Shown one piece after another: positions 48,601-59,885 of a stretch of 60,000 nt of DNA; position 1 is the first letter of the stretch, and the number at the start of each line of letters is the position of its first letter. The notes below the pieces were generated by a model. That model made no database searches and was not told where the DNA came from. It was given only the letters and a program-made list of their open reading frames with translations. A program made the position numbers and the translations under genes. This stretch comes from Tubiluchus corallicola. Its lineage: Eukaryota > Priapulida > Priapulimorpha > Priapulimorphida > Tubiluchidae. The stretch covers positions 64,001-124,000 of the forward strand of contig JAQGDQ010000157.1 in the NCBI GenBank assembly GCA_030141605.1, given 5' to 3'.

Positions 48601-49195
48601 CATGTTCAGGTATCATGCAAGGTCAGGCACTATGCAACAATTCGTTTTTCAATGCTTAAAAACGCTCTATGCTTTTTAAAGTTAAAAGCAGGCCTACATC
48701 ATCACTACAAGGAGAATCATGATGGGTTATAAATGCTGTGTTGTTGTGTTGGGTTACAAGCTTTTACAGCATTAGATTGTTATACGCCTGTATACGTGCT
48801 GAACAAAATCAATAGACGCGTTTTGCCCAATTTAATGTTGTTTAACAGCTTTAGTTCATGTGTAGAAGGATTGTTTTCAGTTAACCTATTAATGTCAAAC
48901 ATGGAGTCCATTGATATGCAAAGCCTCCCTTGGCGATAATAGTAGGGTTGATCATCCTAGGGATTGTTAGACATATGGAGAAACAATGGGCGTAAGTTAT
49001 CATAACGATTGTTGGTAGGCCTTCGAAGAAACAGTTGGCCTAGGTCATCCTAACGAATGTCAGGCCTCCGAACAAATAATGGGTCTAGATCGAATATTTA
49101 TAATCCTCGTGTAAAGATTATTATTAATGATGATACAAACCCACAATTAATTAAATATTTCTACCAAACTCGAAAGACAGGAAATGTGAAAAGTT

Positions 49196-49274
49196 GGAAC
49201 ACAGCCTGGATTTGAACCAGGGACCTTTGGCGTAAAAATGCCGACGTTATGACCACTAGGCAACCGTGTTTTCC
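49196..49274 (-). other. tRNA-like sequence (SINE head or tRNA pseudogene)
   Basis: On the minus strand, AACACGG at the 5' end pairs with CTGTGTT at the 3' end (7 bp with one G-T). An A-box-like GCCTAGTGGTCATAAC follows, and the T-arm CCTGGTTCAAATCCAGG has a perfect 5-bp stem with a B-box. The anticodon stem is weak, around ATTTTTACG. It therefore looks tRNA-derived but is not clearly functional. A related B-box sequence is at 54735-54815. Confidence 0.6.
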
Positions 49275-49620
49275 GGGTGACTGTGTGTTCATTCCTTATA
49301 AGCTGGTCAGCATTTCCAGTGTTAAATTTCTCACAATAGAGTCATTACAGCTTCGTTGCGTATTTGCTTAGCAAGTTTTATATTTAACTCAAATAACACA
49401 AAAATTTTGTGCTAGCAATTTATCAGAGTCGTAACGAATTGGTCCCTGTTCTAAAATTTAAACTCATTCATGTGTCTGGGTGGACTATTTGCAGAAAAAA
49501 ATGAAGGACAGAAACAAGATGTCTAGGTACCATTAATAATCAACCGTCAAAAATCAACTTGCCTAATTTAGTACGCAGTTCTTTCTGCCTAAATACGCAG
49601 TAATATTGCATCATGCAGGC

Positions 49621-50280
49621 TAGGCTTGCCACCACTCCTGATTTGGCCGGGAGTCTCCTGAAATTCAGTCATAAATTCGTAGTTTGGTCGGATATTTGAA
49701 AAATTCTGAAATCTGCTGATTTCGACCACCACATTGAAATTTAAGCGGAGAAAAGCGGAAACACAACTTGCGTTCTATTGAAATTTTGCAAAACACAGTA
49801 TTAAGAAAAACAGGTGAGTCTCTGTTAATTTAGATAACAGTAAACTTATTAAATTAAGATTAATCTGTTGCATGGCTTCATTATTTCACCCCGTCTACAT
49901 TTTTCGCCAATTTTTGCTGTAACGGCAAATGCTGCAAGGCAAGTATTTTTCCCTTTTAACTTTTTCACATAACAAGTGCTTAATAATTTGATTGCTAAAC
50001 CGATTACAGAAACCTCAGAAAACTGGGACGAAAGTCCAAAAAATTGATGTACTTTTGTAAGTTTTAGACATTTAAGGCTTTGAAGTATAAAATCAAGAAT
50101 TTGTACTACATTCTAGTTTGAATTTTTTGATTTTAGTTTCTGAAAAAGACCTCATAAAACACCTACTGAGGGAAGTGCTTTGTTTTTGGGTCTCCGTCAC
50201 GGGCCTCACTGGGAGCTCTCACAAGACCCTTAGCTAGCTCTTGACTGCTGACTTCAGTTCAAGACGGGGTGGCAACCCTA
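49621..50280. mobile_element. hAT-like MITE, 660 bp, with TAGGGTTGCCACC ends
   Basis: Begins TAGGCTTGCCACCACTCC and ends with the inverted TAGGGTTGCCACCCCGTC. Flanks ATGCAGGC and CACGCGGC are only partly alike. No ORF of note. Confidence 0.7.
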
Positions 50281-50339
50281 CACGCGGCATGTCAAAATTT
50301 AGCACGAACTATTAAAGGCACTTTAATAAACATTGTTAT

Positions 50340-50515
50340 TCAGCTGGCAGCATTTTGTCGTTGCCATTGCCACTGCTACTGTAGCACTGTTGTTACTACT
50401 GCTACACCACTGTTGCCACTGCTGCTGTAGCACTGTTATTACTACTACTACACTGCTGTTCTACTGCTGCCACACCACTGTTGCCACTGCGGTTACACCA
50501 CTATTACCACGGTTG
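50340..50515. repeat. Degenerate CACTGCTACTGTAG-type trinucleotide tract
   Basis: Runs such as 'gccactgctactgtagcact' recur with small changes just upstream of the JOSD exon. The 80-codon open frame here is repeat-derived. Confidence 0.65.
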
Positions 50516-50799
50516 CTCCTTATACAAATATACTATTGCGATTCAGAAAAATATTTCTCCAGTTTATTAAATTGATATTTTCCTCTTTTGGGATACTTCA
50601 CAAGAAATGTTTTCATTAGCCAATCAGGCTTCTCACTCTTTTGAATTGCAATGCACTAATTCTGCAACTTCTTAGCTGTTGTTTTGAGGTTTGATTTAAA
50701 TTAAACTTTCATTTAATCAACATTACAGTGTTGTTTGTTTTCTGTTCAACTGTTGCTAATGACATTGTTTCTCTTCTTTCAGTTTTTGTCTGTGTACAA

Positions 50800-51056
50800 A
50801 TGACGATGCCTTCCCAAGATGCAAGACCGCTTTCAGAGTCTCGGGAAATTCAACTCAGCAACGAAAGACTGGGAGAGAACTCTAGTGGGAAGGATGAGAC
50901 AACTGAGTCAGATTGTCACAATGTGATCACACGTAACACAGTGCTTATTTATCACGAGAAACAGGAAAAGGAACTATGTGCCTTGCACGCCCTGAACAAT
51001 CTCTTCCAGGATAGTAAAGCTTTTACTAAACAAATGTTAGACGAAATATGCCATAG
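50800..51056 (+). CDS. Josephin-domain deubiquitinase (JOSD1/2-like), first coding exon only (partial)
   Basis: The exon follows an acceptor (TTCTCTTCTTTCAG, 50769-50782) and 17 bases of 5' UTR. I start at the ATG at 50800; another ATG lies two codons on. The longer frame from 50728 would begin upstream of the acceptor. The exon gives 85 codons plus two bases, ending at donor CCATAG|GTAAGTT (51057). The first ~47 residues are S/E/D-rich and variable; then [20 protein letters not shown], which holds the catalytic cysteine of Josephin cysteine proteases and matches JOSD1/JOSD2 closely. ATXN3 has a shorter approach to this cysteine. Josephin enzymes cleave ubiquitin from conjugates. The exons with the catalytic histidine and Asn/Asp (expected NYDVNVIMAAL and QHWI regions) were not found before 60000, so intron 1 exceeds 8.9 kb. 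Confidence 0.9.
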
Positions 51057-51246
51057 GTAAGTTGACTGGTAATAAAATTTATGTGCCAGCAGGCAGCTTG
51101 CTGTTTGGGGGATTAAGCTCCATGCTTCTGGCTCTGGCACACTAGAAGGCTTAATATTATTCACACTTATACTTTTTTATGTTTTTTTGTGTGCTTCTTT
51201 ACTTTTTCTTTATTGCACTATTGTACCTAAATAATATAGTAAATTA

Positions 51247-51521
51247 TAATGTAATGTAATGTAATGTAACGTTAAGTAACATAACATAACATAACATAAC
51301 ATAACATAACATAACATAACATAACATAACATAACATAACATAACATAACATAACATAACATAACATAACATAACATAACATAACATAACATAACATAAC
51401 ATAACATAACACAACATAACATAACATAACATAACATAACATAACATAACATAACATAACATAACATAACATAACATAACATAACATAACATAACATAAC
51501 ATAACATAACATAACATAACT
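51247..51521. repeat. (ATAAC)n pentanucleotide repeat, about 50 units
   Basis: Almost pure 'cataa' tandem run with one interruption, 'cataacacaacataac', near 51410. It is preceded by a few 'atgta' units. It lies 190 bp inside JOSD intron 1. The long minus-strand MLCYV frames are artefacts of a 5-bp repeat read as 15-bp codon cycles. Confidence 0.98.
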
Positions 51522-51539
51522 CGTTCATTTATTTCTTAG

Positions 51540-51900
51540 TTCATTGGTCGATGACTGATTGACTGGTTGATTGACTGACTGACTAACTGACTGACTGGCT
51601 TACTGACTAACTAACTGACCATCCGACTGACTGACTGATCGACCGACTGGCTGACTAATTGAATGATTGAATAAATGGATGAATGAATGAGTGAATTGAC
51701 GAACGAACGAATGAACGAATGGATCCATCCAGTCATTCATTCACTCATTCATTTTCTTCTTCTTTCACTCATCCAATAATTCTACCAGCTGCAAAGCCAG
51801 AGACTACTGTACAAGCATCATAAACAATGGTATTCTACACAGCATGTTTTCATCATCAGCATTCATCATCATCATCACCATCATCATCACCATCATCACG
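51540..51900. repeat. Compound degenerate tetranucleotide tract plus (ATC)n
   Basis: 'gactgactgactaactgact'-type repeats to about 51660, then 'gaatgaatgagtgaat' and 'gaacgaacgaatg' to about 51720, an inverted 'cattcattcactcattcatt', and a (CAT)n run at 51855-51898. Confidence 0.85.
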
Positions 51901-51962
51901 AGTAAGGTCAGTGCTTGTAGTTGAAATTATTGTAATATTTTCAACTACTTGATGTGTCATGA

Positions 51963-52560
51963 AAATATTTAAAGGAAGACAGGATGATTTTTCATGTACT
52001 ACCCCATTTTCAAGTCCGATAAAAAGTATGCATTTTAAAACAATTAATACTGCAAAAGCGTCTCTATTAATTAAACAGTAGATTAAAAACTTATTTAACG
52101 GTGGGCGAGTCCAACTAGTGATGACATTCCACGAGTGTGTTGCACACGTGTTTGTCAAAGCGAAAATTGAAGTACAGTGCTGCTGTAAGATATTCAGTGT
52201 GTTGTACTAAAACTAGGCAAGTTTTAAGATAAAAATTCAAATTTTAAATTTAAGTGTCGCACGAGAGTCGAACGTGTGTAGTTTGTCATAGACAAACACA
52301 TCTGAACTGAGAGGTACAGCACCCGTCTTTTGTGCAATACATTTCCGTAATGCTGCGCTAATACCCGTCTAACTAGCGAAATGCATGTAACACCGAAGAA
52401 CTAGTGGTGCGAACGCGAAATCGCGTTTGTGTGGTAATAATTATTTCACGTAAGTCATTTTAGAAAAAATAGTACGTCTCCTTTTTATATTTTAAAGAGT
52501 AGATTGTTTTGACCTACAGTTTAAGATTGGGTCCGGTTTTGCTTTAATGTTGTTGGGCAG
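51963..52560. mobile_element. Family C repeat, best copy
   Basis: Starts 'ggaagacaggatgatttttc' and ends near 'ctacagtttaagattgggtc'. Copies: 25620-26250 (similar length), 17790-18130 and 31502-31780 (left part), and 53890-54435 (inverted). About 600 bp with no ORF. The ends do not show an obvious inverted repeat; it may be a SINE or a non-autonomous element of unknown type. Confidence 0.7.
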
Positions 52561-52879
52561 ACGTGAGTTATTTATGGCAAATGATTGTAACTACTGCAAT
52601 ATTTATCAGCGGATGATTTCATGGTTATTTGCTTGGGAGTGACTGAGTTTAGAAAATCAGTGGCTCTGTGGTTTCTATGAAAGCTTGAGCAGGTGTAGAG
52701 TTCTACTGTAGCGGCAGACAATCAATCTACAAACAATCGATTAATTTTACTGTCGTCTCTCAAAATGATGCATAGGTCTCGCCAGGTTTCGACAAATTAT
52801 AAAAGTAAACCTCATTTTCGAAATTTCCCAGCTGTTGACGTTGGGCAAATTAAGAGAAATTTATAATTAAATTGTTGTT

Positions 52880-53370
52880 GTTGAAAACTCAGAACATTTC
52901 ATCCTAGAATGCCCTCATTATTATCAAGAAATGCTATGTTCAGTCAATTAAATAACATACTATGGCCTTTAAATATCAGTACTTTACAATAATAGTAATA
53001 GTGAATTGTTGTCATTGTATCTTTGTGGAAGTGATGATTTTGATGTTGTTGTTAACTGTAAAATTTTTATTGCGTCCAAAATTACATTAGGAATCTACGT
53101 GTCTTAATGTGATCAGACCTTAGGTTCACTTTTGTGTATTTATGGTAAATTTTAAGACAGTTATAGATATTAATCAATTGTTACTATTATTATTATTATT
53201 CGTTGTGTCACATCTGCTAACTTTCTAATTATATGTCTTTCTTACAAGTATTTGTATGTATCGCTACTTTGATTTTTTTGTATTTATTTTTGTATTCTGC
53301 TTGTACATATTTTTGCATGGTGAGGATTCATGTATCAGTTATAAAACTACATCTAAATCAAATAAACCGT
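52880..53370 (+). mobile_element. LINE 3' end remnant (CR1/L2/Rex-like)
   Basis: Reads ENSEHFILECPHYYQEML, the typical EHFLLxCPxY C-terminal motif of LINE ORF2. After stops it continues LLSLYLCGSDDFD and IFIASKITLGIYVS, and then an AT-rich 3' UTR ends near 'aaatcaaataaa'. Several stops; inactive. Confidence 0.65.
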
Positions 53371-53889
53371 GTTTAAACTAAGTAGTTGACAATGTTTCTG
53401 ACGTGGTCAGAAACTGAAGATTATGCAAACAATAATTACAGAATTGAGCTTTCGAATGATGCCAGTCTTTTGTTTCAAAATTATAATTTAGATTTTATTG
53501 AGTTCGCGTTGCTTGGTTACATAGGGACTGTACTTCACAATGAAATCTCAACTTATACAACTTGTAAACTTTTCAATCCGTGTCCCATGTTTCAGAGTTC
53601 AACAAATTTGTCTCATCCAAAAGCTATGGGAGCAGATGGAGCATAAAAAATGGAAACTCCCGTTCCTTGACCTTTGACCCGGTAGTTTCGGGTCACATAT
53701 AAACATATTTGCATTCATCAGTAATGCACCCTATGAGTTTTGTGCCCTTAGCACTCAGTATCTAAAAGGTCACCGACTGTTGGTACCCTCCAATTTTGCA
53801 TTTTGTAAAGCAGAATCTTAAAGCAAACCCTTACCCAATCTTAAACTGTAGCTCAAAACAATCTACTCTTTACAATATTGAAAAAACAT

Positions 53890-54435
53890 TCTATTTTTTC
53901 AAAAATTACTTACGTGAAATAATTATTATCACACAAACACAATTTCAAGTTCGCACCAGTAGTTCTCCGCTATTACATGCGTTTCGCCATTCGCTAGTTA
54001 GACGGGCACTAGCGCCGCATTTCGGAAACACATTGCACAAAAAACAGGTGCCGCACTTCTCGGTTCAATTGTGTTTGTGACGAACTACACACGTTCGACA
54101 GCTCATGCGTGAGCACAGCGGTAAATTTAAAATTTGAATTTTCATCTTAACACTTGCTCAGTTTTGGTACAACTGAATATCTTACAGTAGAACTGCAATT
54201 TTCACTTTCACAAACAGTGAAATATGGAACGCTTATGGAATATTTTTGCTGTTGAAAATTATATTAGTTTGTGATGCCATCAATAGTTGGACTCGGCCGC
54301 CGTTAAATAAGATTTTAGTCTATTATTTAATAATCAGAAAAGCTTTTGCAGTATTAACTGCGTTAAAATATGTACTTCTTATCAGAGTTCAAAATGGGGT
54401 AGTATATGAAAAATAGTCATCTTGTCTTCCTTAAT
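53890..54435. mobile_element. Family C repeat, inverted near-complete copy
   Basis: Reverse complement of the 51963-52560 element: 'ttcgcaccagtagttc', 'gcacttctcggttc', 'atcttacagtagaactg', 'ggactcggccgccgttaa' and 'tcatcttgtcttcctt'. The frame at 53796-54080 is a chance ORF across it. Confidence 0.65.
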
Positions 54436-54727
54436 ATTAAAAACCGGTAAATCAAGGTAGATCAAGAGGATTCTGCAATAAAGAAATAAATAACTGTACG
54501 AAATCCAAGAAGATTTTGTTTGAATGATAATAATGCAACGTGAAAGTAAGCCATGTAGTTTGGCGAACGGGAAAATGCAGTTGAATGAATTTATGATCTT
54601 CTCAGTTACACATTTTCATCAGTTTCCTCTGCTCAAAAATTAAGCATTTATATGTTGATTTCAAAAATTTATAGTAGACAAATCTACAATTACTACCTTT
54701 TTGAAACTTAACCAAGAGGGAGGAGGT

Positions 54728-54815
54728 ATGAAAAAGCTGGGACCGAGCTTGGGTTTGAACCAGGGACATCTGGATTACAAGTTACTCAAAGATGTCTGGT
54801 GCACAGGCTCAATCC
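54728..54815 (-). other. tRNA-like B-box sequence (probable SINE remnant)
   Basis: Minus strand contains GTCCCTGGTTCAAACCCAAG, like the T-arm at 49196-49274, preceded by 'ttgtaatccagat'. The acceptor stem and A-box are not convincing. Confidence 0.4.
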
Positions 54816-54999
54816 TGAATTTTTCACACCAGCTTTCTTACTCTTAAGTTCGGTTTGACAAATTTGATTCCTCGGAGAACGTTCTATTGGTCTCGGCTAT
54901 TGTGAGCATGAATCGTGAAATTATTTCTGCTGTTCTTTAAACTTTGAGTAGGTTGCTAAGTTGCTACTTTGATTACTCTGTCTTTTGCCAAAAGAGATT

Positions 55000-55532
55000 G
55001 CCGCCTTAATAACTTTCACAGTTTTAGCGATTGATGATGATCGTGAAAAAAGATCAAAGGTTAAGTGTACTAGACAATGCATTTGTGTACACATGGCAAC
55101 GCCTGTTGCAATGTTGGTATTACAACCATGCTGTTGTAATAGTAACAGTTTAAACAGCTAGCTAGAACCTTGCCTATTTCATTTTTTCTTGCTCCCAAGC
55201 AGCAAAATCCTGCTAGTAAATCACTCTACGCGCAGACTAACGCATAATTAAGTAAAGTCCGCGTAAAACAACGGAAGTTACTGGACTGATGCGGTATACG
55301 GCTTTGTTTTACCACATGTCACGTGACGGTTGTAGTTAAGACGCATTGCTGTGGTACACTTAACCTTTGACCTACAGCAACTGTGCGTGCGCACCGTTTA
55401 AAACTGTTACTATTACAACAGCATGGGCTGCAAGGCGTTGTCAAGTGTACACAAATGTGTTGTCTGGTACACTTAACCTTTGACCTTTTCACGATCATCA
55501 TCAATCGCTGGGACTGCGAAAAGGCTTATTAT
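55000..55532. mobile_element. Family A element, long foldback copy
   Basis: The left arm (about 55026-55155, 'agcgattgatgatgatcgtg' through 'atgctgttgtaatagtaaca') recurs as its reverse complement at about 55395-55508 ('tgttactattacaacagcat' through 'cacgatcatcatcaatcgct'). This gives inverted arms of more than 100 bp around a 240-bp core. The end 'gcgaaaaggcttatta' matches the other family A ends. No coding capacity. Confidence 0.75.
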
Positions 55533-56740
55533 TTTTAGTCGATTTCTCCCAGTCTTAAAGCCTTGACTGACTCTACATGGCACACCAGTCACACTATGTC
55601 TGTCAATATAAATCTAGCTAAGTGATGAGCGCTGTTTGCCGCAGTCTTGTATCACATTACTGATGTGTGAGCAACTGATGAATATGGATTACCAATAACT
55701 TATCAATTATGAATCCGTGATGATTGATAAAATGGAGTTGACTGGAAATGTGATGTCTATATATGCACGTCGCTTGCAATTTGGCAATAATAATAAAATA
55801 GGCGCTCATGTTTTGAGCACTACATTAAATACTCCTCTATAAACTAACTTCATTTGTTTAGAAGTAAATATCAAACAGTTTAGGTTTTAGCTTGAAAATA
55901 AGATAGTGCTGTTCTGAGACTTGCCATGGTCTTAATCATAAAGAAGACAACGTTCTCTTGAAATCTCAAAAAAATAAAAGTTTTTGAGATTTAAAGGGTA
56001 CGTTGTCTTCTGTTTAGGTTTTTTTCTATATTATTATTCAAAATAGTTGTTAGATTAGAACTTGGGCGATTTGTCATCTTAAGGCCCGGATTATGACATT
56101 TGTCCCCTAGGCTAATGAAATTATGGGTTCCCCTCAGATGGATCCGCCCTGTAACTCGTCTGAGTTCACAAACGTAGACTGAGACCCTATGATGTACAAA
56201 TAGGGCTCAAAACTTGGGCCTGTTATCTCAAATAAAAGGCCTCAAACATGAGCCCTTTTTCTCAAATAAGTTTTTTATTCAATTTAATAATAACAAAAAT
56301 AATATATTTAATAACACTTTTTTAAAATTGGGTTTTTATGCTCCCATGCCTCCTTTTTTAATGTTGAAATTTTATTTTCAGTTAAATAAATTCTTCAGCA
56401 ATGCAAAACATTAAAATATTAAAATAATTATAATTGAAATTTTTTTAGCAAACCCCTCAAGTTTGGGTCCCCAGTAGCCTTTGCTAGCCTATAGACTCTA
56501 TATTACCCTAGAGTCTATGCTAGGGTAATTCTGCCCTGGTCACATTTATTGAAATGAAGGAAATAGCAGTTAAAATCTTGCTTTCACGTTTTCTGTCCGC
56601 TTCAGAACAAACTGTAGACCTAGTGTCGAGCATGATATTACATAGAAAATAAGAATTAATCTAAAAGTAGTCCGTATTGCTGAATTCCATTTATTAATAC
56701 ATATAGTACCTATTTATGGATTTAGTACACGATATTACAA
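55533..56740. other. JOSD intron, with a possible decayed inverted-repeat element
   Basis: Contains a local inverted repeat at about 55943-56007 ('aagaagacaacgttctcttg' with 'aaagggtacgttgtcttctg'). A possible element lies at 56082-56545 ('aggcccggattatgac' against 'gctagggtaattctgccctgg'). No gene supported. Confidence 0.4.
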
Positions 56741-56990
56741 TTTGGGGACATCATGTGTCACAGTGACGATATTTATGCCGTATGGAAACAGCGTGTGTAA
56801 CAGTAATGCCAGTTATGCTTTGTTGGGACACCGTGTGTGACAGTGGCGCAACATATGCGGTGTGGGGACATCGTGTGTGACAGTGGCGCAACTTATGTGG
56901 TGTGGGGACATAGCGTGTGACAGCGACGCCGCGTATACGATGTGGAGACATCGTGTGTGACAGTGGCGCCACTTATGCATTGCGGGGTCA
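56741..56990. repeat. 40-bp minisatellite, six copies
   Basis: Unit 'ggggacatcgtgtgtgacag' then 'tggcgcaacttatgcggtgt'. The 'aca' anchor recurs at 56748, 56788, 56828, 56868, 56908 and 56948, exactly 40 bp apart. Since 40 is not a multiple of 3, the minus-strand open frames across it cycle through frames and are not evidence of coding. Confidence 0.93.
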
Positions 56991-57477
56991 AAAAATGCTG
57001 CTACCAACAGTTTTAAGTAACTTTATTAGTGTTTTATTGAGTAACTTTGAATATGACAGCTGAAACATAAAATTCACAAATTGGCACCTCTTTTTAATAC
57101 GATTGTAGATTTTATTATATTCTGATAGGCCTACTGCATTAGTGTAAACTTTCTTACTGATATATCTCATATCAAACACTGAAGCTTTACATGGCAGGCA
57201 AACCCGATACGATGATGTTCACAGAAAGTTTTATCGTGGAATTTTGTTGAACATTTCCTGGAAGAGTTTTATGTTATCCTGAAAATACTCATAAATTACA
57301 AATTTCGCATGCTGGAAAAGTTTAAAATAGCATAACGAAGCTGGATTTTGCTAAAAGCGATGCGTCTGATTTGTCTGGGGACTTAGTATACTCTATCAGA
57401 GACAGGGACTGTAATAAGATCCATTTCTTTATGATCATATTATTGTTGTTATTGTTATAGTTGTTGTTGATGTTATT

Positions 57478-57778
<301 letters not shown>

Positions 57779-58884
57779 TATTATACTATTAAATTAATCT
57801 ACTACTATTATTTCCCTTTGCAAAAGGGATTGCATTTGGGGCTAATACAGCGAATCAGAAAAGTAATCCCTGTTAAAACCAAACAGAAAGAAATGAACGA
57901 ACAGACTGACAAGCAAATACAGTCGTGGGACGGCAGACAAGTAGGTAAATAAGAAAAGAAGAAAGAAACGAAAGAAAAAGTAAATGGGAATGAATGAATG
58001 AATGAATGACTGAGTAGGCAAAGTGGCAAAAACAGGCAAGAACGTAAATTCATACCGCTCGCTAACAACATGTGCACTAATCATATTCTTCCGTTAACAG
58101 GTCTATTAGTATTCCGGCCGCGGGCGCGTACCGAGAACCTCAAACACAGTACTGCAGCTGCGCTACATCTTGCTCAGCTGTTCTTTCATTGCCTGATGAC
58201 TTTCAATATTTCATACAATGCGGCGACCAATATTAGATTTTGTAATTAGGATTTATTGTTGCCATATCAACGCTCGTGCAAACAATTTATCACCTAAGAG
58301 CTTTTAAGCTTTCTCTGGCGTCCCATTTGCGATTTGTTCACAACCTGCAAAGCACATATTATAAAGAGCAATTTTGTCGCAAAAATTTCCTGTTATGCAC
58401 AAGAATGGACAATAAAATGGTAGCTCTCTTTACAGGCTTTCACGGTTTGCACTTTTGCACAAATAATCATATTTATTGGCAAAGAGCGCCTATACGTGTT
58501 GCTAGAATCAGATGAAATAAAAATGTAGGTCTCATCGTGCAAGCCCATGTTTCTCTGTGTATATGTTCATCCGTCTGTTCTTCCAAAGTATTACTTTTGC
58601 CAAATCAGGCAGAGTTATACTGCTTAAGGTTTTTACCTGTCTGCCTCCTAAAGGTGGAATGAAGCGCCAAAGATCAGAGTTAGAATTCCCTGACGTCATT
58701 AGTAGTGTGCATACAATTGCTGATGTCATCATGTTTAATGACGTTATTGACCTTGACGTCTAGGTTGAAAGCGATGACAAAATTGAGACTGGCTCATGAC
58801 TATGTAAGTAATTACACCAATGAAAATCACATAGGTATACTTACATACCCGCATACAAACGTGCATACGTAGTAGAAGTACATG

Positions 58885-59190
58885 TACTACTACTACTACT
58901 GCTGCTGCCGCTGCCACTACCACTACCACTACCACTACCACTACCACTACCACTACCACTACCACTACCACTACCACTACCACTACCACTACCACTGCCA
59001 CTGCCACTGCCACTGCCACTGCCACTGCCACAGCCACTACCACTACTACTACTGCTGCTGCTGCCGCTGCCACTGCCACTGCCACTGCCACTGTCACTGC
59101 CACAGCCACAACCACTACCACTACCACTACCACTACCACTACCACTACCACTGCCACTACTACTACTGCTACTACTACTGCTGCTACTAC
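58885..59190. repeat. (CCACTA)n / (CCACTG)n hexanucleotide-like repeat
   Basis: Alternating blocks of 'cactac' (58918-58990), 'cactgc' (58990-59030), 'ctactactgctgctgctgcc' (about 59044), and back through 'cactgc' to 'cactac' (59110-59160). The pattern is roughly symmetric around 59040-59060. Confidence 0.95.
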
Positions 59191-59658
59191 ATCTTAATCA
59201 CATTTAATTCCTGATTTAATTCGTGCTTTACGGCGAAAGTTATAGAAGAGCAAGTATTTTTAATTGATCATTGTTCGGCGGGTGACAGAAAACAAAATTC
59301 CGTCTACTTCGAAGTTTTTAAAATTTTCTTTTTCATGAATAATTTACGATTTTAACAAACATTTATCAAACAACAAATTGCATTTTGTTGAAAAGATGAA
59401 ATATTCGGCCACTTGGGCCTCAGTCTGTAACCGAATGTAACTTCTGTGCAAATATGTACAACAGTAAATTTGTTAAAATGCAGAAAACGGAATCATACGT
59501 GATGAGAACAAAGGCACGAACCGAAAATGTTTTAATAAAGTCAGAATAAAAGTAAAAAAAATAGTCTAAGAGTGAAAAGGAGAACAGGAAATAACCGTAT
59601 GGAAGGCGTACATATATTATTATATTCGTATTCCAGAGCTGAATCACATTTTGGCTAT

Positions 59659-59885
59659 AGAGTTTGTTCCGTAACGAAGTTTCGTTGTGCGCACGCGCAG
59701 TTGTTGTGGGTCAAAGGTTAAGTGTACCATAGCAACGCGTCTTAACTACATCCGTCACCTGACGTGTTGGTAAGGCAAAGCCGTCTACCGCGTCAGATCA
59801 GTAACTTCACTTGTTTTACGTGGTCTTTACTTAATTATGCATTAGTTTATGCTTAGAGTGATTTACTAGCAGGACCTAAGCCGGT
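59659..59885. mobile_element. Family A MITE, partial, inverted
   Basis: Reverse complement of the 1-168 / 16600-16750 part: 'cgttgtgcgcacgcgcagtt', 'ggtcaaaggttaagtgtacc', 'ggcaaagccgtctacc' and 'cttaattatgcattag'. It diverges after 'gcaggacctaagcc'. Confidence 0.65.

Noticed and set aside
49196-49274. Functional tRNA gene
   Set aside because: Anticodon stem does not form properly, and a related but more decayed copy exists at 54728-54815, so a SINE or pseudogene is more likely.
50728-50799. Upstream start for the JOSD protein
   Set aside because: The sequence TTCTCTTCTTTCAG at 50769-50782 is a strong acceptor, so the bases before 50783 are most likely intron.
51210-51528. Minus-strand MLCYV repeat proteins
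   Set aside because: Produced by the (ATAAC)n repeat; all frames of this 5-bp unit stay open.
53386-53646. 86-codon frame downstream of the LINE tail
   Set aside because: No recognisable domain, no convincing splice or promoter signals; could not be linked to JOSD exon 2.
58744-59214. Poly-V/A and poly-Y/H open frames
   Set aside because: Translations of the CCACTA-type repeat.
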